The notes below the pieces were generated by a model, which ran no database searches, was not told the DNA's origin, and saw only the letters and a list, made by a program, of their open reading frames with translations. A DNA stretch of 64,000 bases, taken from contig JANTQA010000012.1 of the NCBI GenBank assembly GCA_027625915.1, positions 10,316,501 through 10,380,500 on the forward strand, written 5' to 3'. Within the stretch, counting starts at the first letter, position 1, and the number at the start of each line of letters is the position of its first letter. Positions 54,601 to 63,948 of this stretch are shown in pieces. Source of the DNA: Anaeramoeba flamelloides (taxonomy: Eukaryota; Metamonada; Anaeramoebidae). A program made the translations under genes and the position numbers.

Positions 54601-55968
54601 ATAATAAGAATAAAATATTTGATATTATTCGGAATAAAGACTCATTATTTATTCTTGTCATTGGTTAATGATAAAGAAAATCTTTGATTCTTTATTGAAA
54701 TTTCAAAAAAAAAATTTAGATATTAGGGGAGTGCAGTTGAGTGCAGTAGAGTGTCTAGGTTTTCTATTTTATTTGTGAAGTGTTCTAGGATTTTTTTACT
54801 TTAGAAATAAACAGAAAATTTTAATAAATTTTTGGTTTATTTCTAAAGTAAAAAAAACCTAACGAAAATCTATCGATTTTCCAAATAAACAGAAAACTCA
54901 AGAAAACCCAATGGCGGTTTTTTTTAATTTCTAAAATTAAAAAAAAGTTTCTTGAATTTTTCTTTTTATTTCTTAAATTAAAAAAAAATATAATTGCAGT
55001 TTTCTTGAGATTTTCTGATTTCTTCCAAAAATCAATAGATTTTTAGAATAAAAAGAAAACTTAAGTAAAGCTAACGGTACTTTTTTTTTAGTTCTTGTTT
55101 TTGTTTTGAAGATCAATTGATTTTCCAAATCAAAACAAAAATCAAAAAATATTTTAACTGTATTTTTTCAAAAATTCAAAAGAATAGAGAATAATTAAAG
55201 ATTTTACTCTATTATTTTAAATTAAAAAAAAAACTAACAAAAGTGTCCGTCAAGTGCCGTCAAATGTCGTAGAGTGCCTAGGTATTTTTTTTTTGAATTT
55301 AAGAAATAAACCGAAAATTTAAGAACTTTTCGGTTTATTTCTTCAATTAAAAAAAACCTAACGGTGGTTTTCCAGGATTCAAAAGAATAGATAAAAATCA
55401 AAGATTTTAATCAACTTTTTGAAATTCTGAAAATCTAACATCGATTTTTTTTTTAATTTTTGTTTTTGTTTTGAAAATCTATTGATTTTCTAATCAAAAC
55501 AAAAATTAAAAAAAAAACCAACGGCTTTTAGAGGAAATTCGTTTCCTCCGTTCGGAATATTAAAAAAAAAAAAAAAAAACTAAAAACTTTTCAAATAAAT
55601 TAACATTAAATCTTATCAAAAAACATTTACAATAAATATTTTCCCAAATTCAATAATATTTCTCTCATATCCATTTTCTTTTTGGTATTTTAATTCAAAA
55701 TAGAGATGTTAAAAAGGTACCAAAAAAATCCTTACATTTATTTGAAAATGTAAAAACACTTTTGGTTGATTGCACATGTAAGAGAAAACATTCTTCACAC
55801 TTCAATTTTGATGATTCAGTCAAGTTTGTAAAAAAAATTGGTGTTGAAAAAGCTTATTTAACCCATATATCTCATAGATTATCATATGAATTCCTTCAAA
55901 AAAATACAACTGAAAATATTGAACCCACATTTGATGGCCAACAATATACTATCACTCTCGATAACTAA
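51669..55968 (+). CDS. Metallo-beta-lactamase-fold hydrolase, PhnP/C777.06c type
   Basis: Exons are 51669-51730, 51827-52294 and 55704-55968. The joins give GGA and CCA codons and 264 aa. The family hydrolyses phosphodiester substrates (PhnP acts on cyclic ribose phosphates); the natural substrate here is unknown. Motifs are the N-terminal GSGTSYGVPVPGCFCEVC (family GTGTS.GVP..GC.C..C, a structural zinc site), RLRSSLLI, IDAGPDFRRQAL, the metal site HTHSDH (84-89), DVVHS, FVYMPDV, LLVDCTC, and the closing THISH. The metal ligands I can see are all present. Donors are GTTTGT and GTAAGT, acceptors TTAG and ATAG. Intron 1 is 96 nt. Intron 2 is 3.4 kb of nested transposons. The complete conserved sequence argues the gene is functional. 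Confidence 0.9.
52496..52955 (+). mobile_element. MITE-B copy 3
   Basis: ACTGTTGAGAG... to ...CTCTCAACAGT, full length. It is followed at 52962-52992 by a second partial MITE-B end (ATCCAACATTTTTCTCTCAA), a scrap of another copy. Confidence 0.8.
52990..54150 (-). mobile_element. Element F copy 3 (reversed, split by element G)
   Basis: On the reverse strand it begins at 54150 with CTTAAGGGATTAGCATTACC and runs through GATATTAGTGCACCA and TTTCTGTGACTCTTAAAAAT to about 53870, then from about 53330 to 53020. Its other terminus is missing. Element G occupies 53334-53856. Confidence 0.7.
53334..53856 (+). mobile_element. Element G copy 2, inserted in element F
   Basis: Ends ATTCCAAAAATTTGGACACA and TGTCTAAAAATTTTTGGAAT as inverted repeats. 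Residual frames read MNKKCIGKFVEISPTIIDRS and later LTNSTLTFYQLSKKNSRSNE, TDYINWEKRNENKKK. The second is open for 92 codons from 53556. The encoded family is unknown; a relic of a transposase is plausible but unproven. Confidence 0.65.
54165..54370. repeat. HPM array A5
   Basis: Hairpin TTTTCAAAAATTTAAAAGAA / TTCTTTTAAATTTTGGAAAA, then a hairpin TTAAGAAAATTTGAATAAATTTTCTTTTTATTTC region, bounded by GCATTTAGC and CACCTAACAAC. Confidence 0.7.
54725..55530. repeat. HPM array A6, the longest
   Basis: Opens with decamers GAGTGCAGTTGAGTGCAGTA GAGTGTCTAGG. Then come at least nine hairpins. Examples are one centred near 54825 (TTTACTTTAGAAATAAACAG / TTATTTCTAAAGTAAA), one near 55110 (TTCTTGTTTTTGTTTTGAA / CAAAACAAAAATC), one near 55320 (GAATTTAAGAAATAAACCG / CGGTTTATTTCTTCAATT) and one near 55475. 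In the middle (55235-55283) is a further decamer run, GTCCGTCAAGTGCCGTCAAA TGTCGTAGAGTGCC. Spacers are CCTAACG, GCTAACGG and CCAACGG. Confidence 0.8.
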
Positions 55969-56539
55969 CCCTCTTATTCTTTTTCACTTACTCTCTTCTT
56001 TTAGTTAATTAATTAATTAACTCTATTATTCATCGTATAACTTCGGAAATGTTGATAATAAAATAATAATAACAAATAAATCGTTTATTTTTTTAAAAAG
56101 AAAAACAAATAATTGTTGATTGAAAAAAATAATTCAAAAAAATATTAAAAAATCTTGCTGTCTCCCAAAAAAATAATTTTATTATTGAATTTAAAAGAAA
56201 ATAGGAGAGGCATTGTTTTTTTTTTTATTATTGTATCCATGTGTTTTATATTTAAATTTGAATCTATTTATAATATCAAATTATTTTAAATATAAACTTT
56301 TTCTCTTTTTTTTTTTTGATATATTTAACGAGTAGTCAACTTCCTATTTTTATTTCTAGAAAAAATAAATAAAAAGTATTTTTAAACTTAAAGGCGGTAA
56401 GTATGAATTTTTCATTCGATTAAAAATCAAAATTTTCAAGTCATTAATCTATAGAAATAATGACAGGTTTCAGTCTACTGTAACTGCTAAATAACTTTTT
56501 ATGATAAATTAGCCTCTTTGAGTCTGCGAATTATATATT

Positions 56540-56800
56540 TTGTCTCTATCAAAGGAAATCCAAAAAAAATTTACCAATATCGATTTTTTTTTATAATTGA
56601 ACTTTAAAGAACAAATAAGAAATAAGTAAGAATTAAACATCAGGGAATATAAGATATACTAATGAAATAAATCTTAGAAATCAATATATTTTCTTAAAAA
56701 TTGAAAAACAGAAATTCTTCGTTGTCCATTGAAGAAAAAGAGGATTTGAAGATATCTTTGTTCAGTCACAATAAAGTTTCCAAAATCGATTCTTGTTGGC
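56540..56800 (+). repeat. R7 dispersed repeat, copy 4
   Basis: Contains ATTGAACTTTAAAGAACAAA TAAGAAATAAGTA, AATATATTTTCTTAAAAATT and GAAAAACAGAAATTC, in the family order; shorter than the others at the 3' side. Confidence 0.45.
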
Positions 56801-56814
56801 AAATAGCTATATTT

Positions 56815-57985
56815 TAGAAAATCTCGATAATTAATAATCTCGCATGAATATCACAAATCACAGTATTCTATAAAATCACAATAATTGTCGAAAAATCCTA
56901 ATAAATGTAAAAATATTGTGATAAAAATTAAATCACGATTTAATATTTGATGGCTTTTAGGGATAATTCAGTAATATTTTTACAAAGAATTTTTTTTGAT
57001 CAAAAAATAGATTATGTGAAAAAAAGTTATTCTTTGAAAAAACAAGAAAAAAGATACTTGATTAAACCAAGGATAATATCAAGATTTTTATTGTATTTTG
57101 ATTTGGTTTGGTTCAGAGATTGATCTATCTTTTAGATCAACAAACTTAATAAAAAAAAATAAATATGTTCTCAGATATCTGTGGTGCTATCAATTAAGTT
57201 GAATCAAAAGTCTTCTAAAACAGCCAACCCTTCACACATTCTTTCAAGAATGTGTTTCTTGGGTTAAAACATGTTCTATATTCTCATAAAGCTAAAAGGA
57301 TATGTTTAACTTTTCAAAAGCTTTCACAACAACCTTGCCACATTGTCACCAATTATTAAAATTTTTTGTACATTTGTTTTCTTCTTCTTTTTATTCTTCT
57401 TCTCTTTTAAGTACAGAAAACATCACTAGAGAGTTTAGAGGTTTTTGTTTGATCGATTACCAATAATAAGGAAAATTACTCTTTATTCTTTTGGTTATTT
57501 AACTTGCGAAAGGAGATACCCCATTTTTAAAAAAACCATCTATTTTATATTCAAGTACATTGTTAAAATGGATTATTATTAGTATGATCATAAAATTTGT
57601 TTGAGATTTTATATATTTTGTTAAAAAAAAAAATGAAAAGGAAAAAAACATTTTTTCCATTAAACCAAAAAATTCCATACATTTTATAAAAGCTTTAGAT
57701 CTTTTAAAACTTTCAAACACTTGAAAATACTTTAATACCCTTTAAAACACTTTCTAACATTTTTACAGGGGGGAAGCGTTGTAAAAGTCTCAAGGCTTTG
57801 TAAAATTCAAGAGATTTATTTTAAGGTGAGTATTTTGGAAAGCTGAATATTTTTTTTATCATGATTTTTATTTTATCCTGATTTTCCTGATTATCCAAAT
57901 TTTATGATTTTTCGATATAAAATAGGACTAATCGGGATTTTTTAATATTATCATGAATTTATTAGTCATATCTTGATAATATATT
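56815..57985 (+). repeat. R6 repeat copy 2 (without MITE-D)
   Basis: Collinear with 24838-26425; see that entry. It runs through the MITE-D site at about 57350 without interruption. Confidence 0.6.
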
Positions 57986-58894
57986 TTATCATCATAACCT
58001 CTAAAAACAACAATTCTCATTTTGATCTTTAATTGAAGATCAAGAAAATTCCAATAGAAATAAATATGATTTTAAAGAAGCTTGGAATAAATTTATTGAT
58101 GAAATAAACTTAGAATATATTGAAAACAAAAATTTTTGGAAAAAAATCAACTTAATTAGGTCTAAAAAAAATGAAAATGATTTTAAATAATCAAAATATG
58201 ATTGATGAATATTTTGGTTATATTAAAAAAAAGTCAATTTAACCAAACAAAAAAATTTAAAAATTAAAAATTTAAAAAATATTAAAATTGATAATTTTTT
58301 TCCAATTGAAAATATTAAAAACACTATCAAAAATTTAAAAAATAAATCAACAAAAGGATTTCAAAAAATTGAGAATTTAAAAAATATTTGTGATGATGAA
58401 ATCATTACAAATCTTGACCAAATTGAAAATAAAAATTATGAAAAATATTTAATTACAATTCAGAATATATTTGACAATTGGTTATTTAATCCTAATAAGA
58501 ATAATATTGAATACATTAAAAAAAGATCAATTTTATTTATACATAAAAAGGGAAATGAGGGGGTAGCTTTGAATTATCGACCAATTTCAATTAATCAAAG
58601 CTTACCAAGATTATTTCTTAAAATGTTATATATACTAATTGAACTTTGTTGGGAATTTATTCACAAATCTCAATTTGGATTTCGAAAAAAATATAAAACT
58701 AGAATTGCAGTTTTAAATTTCTTAAATACTTTAAATAATATATAATCAAATAATGAAAATGAAAATAATAAAACATATATTATAATGATTGATATAACAA
58801 AATGTTTTGATTCTATCAGTTTTAAAATAATTAGTAAAACAATAAAAAAATTTATTTTGAATAAAATTATTCAAAAATTTTTAGTAAAATATTA

Positions 58895-59091
58895 CAGTCG
58901 GTTTCACTTTTAAGACACAAACTTTCAACGAAATTTAAGGCTTAAGAAAAATCTCAAATTAAGGCACAAAATTCAAATTCTAGTAAAAATAAATTGTAAA
59001 AAATTAAATTCCAAATTTTGAGCCTTAATTTGAGATTTTTTTGTGCTTTAAATTTCGTTGAAAGTTTGTGCCTTAAAAGTGAAACTGACTG
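58895..59091. mobile_element. MITE-A copy 4, inserted in the LINE1 RT
   Basis: CAGTCGGTTTCACTTTTAAG to CTTAAAAGTGAAACTGACTG, TA on both sides. Leaving one TA, the flanking LINE1 codons read KYYQGEGLGLFQGDP, so this is a clean insertion into the RT domain. Arms agree closely with copy 1. Confidence 0.9.
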
Positions 59092-59856
59092 TATCAAGGA
59101 GAAGGACTTGGTTTATTTCAAGGAGACCCCTTATCACCTATTTTATTTACTCTAATTTCACTTTTTCTTTTATTAAAAATAATATCTTTAACAGACCATT
59201 GTCAAATGTTTGCAGATTATTTAATCTTAATTATAACAGGAAATAAACTACATTTAAATCAAAAATTTAATTCAATTTATGAAATTATAATTCAATTTGG
59301 ATTGAAACCCAATAAAGAAAAAACAGTTATTTCAAAAGATTTAAAAAAGACCAAATATTTAGGTATCTATTTGGATAAAATTTCACATTTAGTTTATAAT
59401 TTAAAAAGGCTAAAGAAACATTTAATAACTGTAAACAATTGTTTAATAACAATTCTCTCAATAATAATTTGAAAATTAGATTATTTAAATCTTTTATATT
59501 AAGTTAATTAACATATGGATTAGAAATTTTTAATTATGAAATAAAAACTTTAAATTATAAAAATTCTAGGATTAATACAGCCATTACTGAAATATGTAAA
59601 ATAAACAGAAATACACCAATTCTTATTTATAAAACAGAATTTAAAATTGAAAATATGGTAATTTCAGTAAATAAAAAAAAATTCAAATTCAAAAAAAAAT
59701 TAAAACATTTATCTCTTCCTTATTTAGAAAAATTAATAAAATTTAATCAAAGAACCAACAATAAAACCGACTGGAATTCAAAAGATTTAATTGAATTAAA
59801 AAAGGAAATCTATAAATACACATATAATGAATTATTGAATTCCAAGAGTTGGAAAT

Positions 59857-60053
59857 GTCGTTAGGTTTTCCAAAATTTAAAAGAATTGAGTAAAATCTTT
59901 GATTTTTCTCTATTCTTTTGAATTCTGGAAAACCGCCGTTAGCTTTTTTTTAATTTTAGAAATATAACGAAAAATTTATCTAATTTTCTTTTTATTTCTT
60001 AAATTAAAAAAAAACCTAGGCACTTGACGGCACTCTACGGCACTTGACGACAC
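59857..60053. repeat. HPM array A7 inside LINE1 copy 3
   Basis: Begins TGTCGTTAGG after the codons for SWK, exactly as A1. Hairpin 1 (59870-59933) pairs 28 of 32 positions of TTTTCCAAAATTTAAAAGAA with its mirror. Hairpin 2 (59946-60011) pairs TTTTTTTTAATTTTAGAAAT with ATTTCTTAAATTAAAAAAAA. It ends CCTAGG followed by decamers CACTTGACGG, CACTCTACGG, CACTTGACGA, CACTCCAC. Confidence 0.85.
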
Positions 60054-61051
60054 TCCACAAAAATACTTCACAATATTAAGAAACCAAAATTCATTATTCA
60101 CAACTCAAAAATATCTAAGCTATCCATCAAGTTCAACAATCCAAAAATTTAGTACATTTACCAATTGCTTAAACAGATATTACTATGTAATTAATAAAAA
60201 TTCAAATTAATTTTGTACTTTATGTTTAAAGTATAAACAAAGGGAAGTTATTGAAAATATTGATCATTTTTTGTGGGTATGGACTTCCTATGAAAATAAT
60301 AGATTAATATTTCTGAATAAATTAAATGAAAAAAACCTCTATGAATTAATTTTAAACCATAACAGTTTATTGTTATTTTCATTGGTTAATAATAGTGAAA
60401 TCTATGATTTTACGCTTAAATTTCTGAAAGGAAATTTAAGTATAAGGGCAACTAGAGTGTAATTTACACTTCCTCAATAATAAAAATAAAAAAAAAAAAA
60501 AAATGAAAATTTTTATTTCTCTTCTCAAAATATTTTTCGAGTTTATAAGTCGAAAAGAAAACCCAAAGATCTTTACAACAACTTTTAGAAATGATATTTT
60601 TAGATAATAAATTAAACTTCCTTAGATAACTCAAAGACAAAATTTTTACTCTGCTAATTTGATTATAACAGTTAAAATAATATTCATTTTGGTATTTGAA
60701 ATAAAAATTTTCATTTGTTAATTGGAAAATAACAGTATTAAAAATTTATTGAAAAAATTGACTATTTTTGCGATCTCAAAAGCCACACCAAAAATTTCGA
60801 TTTCAAAGTCAATTTAAATTGTTATTATTGGATTTGATTGAAAATAATATAATGGATTATTATTATAAGTTAATTGGTTTCTTCTTTTTATTGATTTTAC
60901 TTTTTGTTTTCAGTAATGTTCCCAATTAAAAACTGTGTTTCACTTTTTTTCCCTGTTTCACTTTTTTTTCAAAACGGTTTCTTTAAAACCTAACTTGTTA
61001 AATATTGAGCAATACACCTCCTAAAATATTTATTGAATTAATTTTTCATTT

Positions 61052-61511
61052 ACTGTTGAGAGAAAAATGTTTGACACAGAAAAATGGTTTGACACCATTT
61101 TTAATTGGGAACCTTAGTAAAATTGAAAATCAAATCCTATTGATAACTAGGTGAATTTTATATAAATCCAGGTTTTAAGGTGTTACAAGTTCATTAATCT
61201 GTGGTGTGTGTAGAATACTCATTTGAATGGTTGACAATTAAATTTGATCATGCTATTTTAACAAAAATCCAAGTTTTAGTAAAGTTTACTATTAATTCTG
61301 AAAATTGTAATTTTTAAACTTGCTTTAGAGTATAAGAGATAAGGTTTTGAAAAAGTAGAATTACATTAATCCTTATTCTAACAAGTAGATTATTTTTATT
61401 TTCTTTAGTTATTTCACAAACGATTGAAATTAAAAATCATTTTATGTAATGTTCCCAATTAAAAATGGTGTCCAACTATTTTTCTCTGTCCAACAGTTTT
61501 TTCTCAACAGT
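61052..61511 (-). mobile_element. MITE-B copy 4 (reversed)
   Basis: ACTGTTGAGAGAAAAATGTT to TTTTTTCTCAACAGT with the family body in reverse (TTCATTAATCTGTGGTGTGT). Full length. Confidence 0.8.
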
Positions 61512-62080
61512 TCGGCCAGAAACGAGTAAAAAAGTATTAATAACCCAAAAAATTGAATAATTTTGCCAAAAATCAATATAGTAATAATTAATAACTACTT
61601 TGGTGTTAGTGTGTACATAAACAATCTTACCTAAAAAAATTCCAAAAAACACTATTTTTTTATCAAAAAAAAATTATTTTAATCAGTAGACAAAAGATCG
61701 TTTCCACCTTAACTTTACTCAATAGAAAAGAAATACTTTTGTAGTATATCTTACTAGTTCATTTGGAAATTCTCACCTCAACGAAAATGAATATTTGAAG
61801 TTTTTGAAAGTTAAATGTTCAAATTTGTGAGGGTATTAATGTTTCAGAGATAGAAAAAAGATTTTAATCGGAAATGAAAAAAAAAAAGAGCTATTTAATA
61901 TTCCCATGATTTATTTATTAAAAAAGGAGAGAAAGTGTTGACAAAAATCTAAATCAAATTGATCGTTTTTTGTTTGAAAAAAATAAACTCAAAATAATTT
62001 GTTAGTTGTAATTTGTTTTTTTGTTTTATGGTATTTCTTTTTTGTTTCCCAACGTAAAAATAAAATGATGGCAAACTTGA

Positions 62081-62481
62081 TTAAGCGTATTTAGCAACCA
62101 AAACAATGACAATAATTAAAATTATGACTGCAAATATTAAAAAGAGAATGAAGCTTAACTATTGGTCACAAAAACAAAAAAAGAGTTAAAAAAAAAAAGA
62201 AAGAAAATAACAAGTTAAAAATGTTAATTCAAGATTTGGAAAGAAACTTGGGCAAAAGTGAATCAGGTTACTTTGAAGTTTTGCCACCACATTTTCCGTT
62301 TGACAGTTTTTGCTTTTTTTTTAAAAACAGCAGAATTTTGTTCGAGAGCGTTAGATCTTTCTTCCAAATTTTCGATTTTGTTTCCCCGATCTATTACTTT
62401 GTCTAAATTTTGTGACATTACATTTTTTACTTCGTCGACCTCTTTGCGGATTTTTTCAGTTTTGTTCTCGGTCGTTGTCAT
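62081..62481 (-). CDS. R-SNARE, brevin type (VAMP/synaptobrevin), tail-anchored
   Basis: Exons on minus are 62481-62272 and 62158-62081; the intron is 113 nt (GTAACC...AATAG), phase 0, and the protein is 95 aa. The SNARE motif runs about residues 8-68: IRKEVDEVKNVMSQNLDKVI, with the zero-layer Arg in DRGNKIENLEERSNALEQNS. The basic-aromatic stretch RKMWWQNFK before the membrane is a VAMP hallmark. Exon 2 supplies the membrane anchor SFILFLIFAVIILIIVIVLV and the end AKYA. There is no longin domain, so it resembles animal-type short VAMPs rather than VAMP7. It is inserted post-translationally and drives vesicle fusion with Q-SNAREs. The gene was hard to see because the anchor exon is only 78 nt. 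Confidence 0.93.
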
Positions 62482-63039
62482 CTAGATTAAATCTTGAAAA
62501 GGAAAAATCAAAATAAAATAAAAAAGGTTTTTTGCAAAAAATGTTTCCAACGATCCTTTTTTCTGATCTGGCAAAAATTTAATTTTTTGGAGACTTTTTG
62601 AAATGTTGACTTTTAACAAATTTTGTTGGTATGTTCAAAAAATTACTTGATGAATATCTCCATTAATACCTACGAACAATTGTTTACTCTTTTACTTCTT
62701 TTTCAAAATATAATGTAGTATCTCTCTCAATTATTATTAATCATTTTGGAAAAAAAGTGAAACAAGATTTTAATAAAAACCTGGATGTAAATGAAAAGTA
62801 AAATCAGTTAAAAAAAGAATAAAGACAAGACTAAAGACAAAATGAAAGACTCAACAGAACAATAGTTTTTTCAAATACAAAATTTTGTTAATAAACTTTT
62901 ATTTGGTTGATCTTTTCTCAAAAATTTGTTCAAAAAATTAATTATTTTTGCAATCTCCCGATAACCTCAACGATTTTTCTTAAAAAAGGTAACTTAAATT
63001 GTTTTTTGTTGATTAGATTGATAATAATATAATGAATTA

Positions 63040-63850
63040 TTTTTTCAAGTTATTTGTTCTTCTTTAAGGTTTAAAATACCTGAAATTTGAAAAATGATTG
63101 TCTGTCGTTTGTCGTAGTGACTTGTTAATTTGGTTCTTATATGATCGATCTTTAACTTCGTATTAATTTTAATAGTAGTACTGTTGTCAAAATAAAGCCT
63201 ACAAAAAAATTTAATGTATGTTTGAAAATAAAAAGCGTGCTTTTTTGTTATAGAAGACCTATACATTAACCAATCAAAGAAACTGATAATAAAGCCTAAA
63301 AAAATATGGTATTGGTTTCTTAAAGTTCTATTATTTAAAAAGAAATTCTAAAAATGAAGGATCAAATTGCAAAATTTATATAAAAAATAGAGTAAATTTC
63401 TAAGAAAATTTTTATAATTTCAGAAAAAAAGAAAAAAATTCAAAACAATTGAGAATATAAGGAAAATTTTCAACTATTTGCATGAATAATTTAAATTTGA
63501 CTGAAAATAACCAGACCTTTACTTTCAAAATTGATTTTAACTTAGGTATATTATTGAGTAGTAGATTGGGAATTGCCTTGGTACAAGAAGAGAAAAAAGC
63601 ACGGATAATGTTTTGAAACACGAATTATATTCTTTGGGTAGGCATTATTTCTATCACTGTAGCCCTTTTTTCACAATTTATTTTTTTTTTACGAAATCTG
63701 TATTGAAGAGTGTAAGGATAATAGGTTGGTAGGTGTTTAAGAATAAATTTAGATTTTTGGGTTGTTGATTGAAATTTTTAATTAGTTTTTGTATTATTTG
63801 GAGCTATTAAAAATAACAATTTTTTCATTTAGCTAATTGACTAAAAAGTA
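63040..63850 (+). repeat. R8 repeat copy 3, split by MITE-C
   Basis: 63040-63180 (GTAGTGACTTGTTAATTTGG) and 63662-63850 (AAGAGTGTAAGGATAATAGG, AGCTAATTGACTAAAAAG) correspond to the two halves of 35945-36225. Confidence 0.55.
63181..63659 (-). mobile_element. MITE-C copy 3 (reversed, about 479 bp)
   Basis: CTGTTGTCAAAATAAAGCCT to GCATTATTTCTATCACTG with TA on both sides. It is the reverse of copy 2 along its whole length (CTTGGTACAAGAAGA, TGATAATAAAGCCTAAAAAA). Confidence 0.85.
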
Positions 63851-63948
63851 AATAAAAATTTTCTTCTAGAACCTAAAAATCTAAATTTATTCTTAAACAC
63901 CTACTAACCTATTATCCTTACACTCTTCTATTCTGATTTCCGAAAAAA
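63688..63948. repeat. Inverted repeat of R8 sequence at the window end
   Basis: GAAATCTGTATTGAAGAGTG TAAGGATAATAGG (63693-63725) mirrors CCTATTATCCTTACACTCTT at 63909-63928, and TTTAAGAATAAATTTAGATT mirrors AATCTAAATTTATTCTTAAA. The window ends inside the second copy. Confidence 0.7.

Larger units (their letters stand above)
54165..55580 (+). mobile_element. LINE2 fragment with two HPM arrays
   Basis: Order: array A5 (54165-54370), then LINE2 C-terminal coding remnants (54375-54720: TTGGATTAACAATTAATTC, TTGGTTAATGATAAAGAAAA, AATTTAGATATTAGGGG), then array A6 (54725-55530), then the LINE2 end palindrome GAGGAAATTCGTTTCCTC (55532-55549) and an A-run to 55580. A5 sits just before the region that follows the internal array in LINE1, so the internal site is shared by both lineages. 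Confidence 0.7.
52295..55703 (+). other. MBL hydrolase intron 2 (3.4 kb), transposon-filled
   Basis: In order it contains MITE-B copy 3, element F copy 3 with element G inside it, and a LINE2 piece with HPM arrays A5 and A6. These account for almost all of its length, so the intron was probably only about 300 nt before the insertions. Confidence 0.8.
58035..60502 (+). mobile_element. LINE1 copy 3 (longest, about 2.1 kb without inserts)
   Basis: Codes DFKEAWNKFIDEINLEYIEN at the 5' side. Reverse transcriptase follows: IHKKGNEGVALNYRPISINQ, then QFGFRKKYKTRIAVLNFLNT, IIMIDITKCFDSISFKIISK, GLFQGDPLSPILFTL, QMFADYLILII, then KYLGIYLDKISHLVYNLKR. The C-terminal region ends NELLNSKSWK, then after HPM array A7 comes the zinc-knuckle part (CTLCLKYKQREVIENIDHF LW), LKFLKGNLSIRATRV and a stop overlapping GAGTGTAATTTACACTTCC. 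An A-rich tail closes it. RT motif B' and the NYRPIS block place it among non-LTR elements. It carries in-frame stops (for example after TLNNI at about 58742) and FADD is changed to FADY. Inactive. Confidence 0.85.
55969..62080. other. Intergenic region between convergent MBL and SNARE genes
   Basis: Contains R7 copy 4, R6 copy 2, the longest LINE1 copy (58035-60502) with MITE-A and HPM inserts, and a reversed MITE-B. The stretch 60510-61050 and 61512-62080 is AT-rich. Part of 60690-60900 resembles 62880-63060 (the left side of R8). No host gene recognised. Confidence 0.6.

Noticed and set aside
59857-60053. HPM array as a spliceosomal intron in LINE1
   Set aside because: Starts near GT but has no AG at the 3' junction (ends CACTCCAC), and splicing would not recreate the empty-site codons.
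58035-60502. Possible retrovirus or LTR element
   Set aside because: No terminal direct repeats, gag, protease or integrase; the RT motifs, 5' truncations and A-rich tails are those of non-LTR LINEs.
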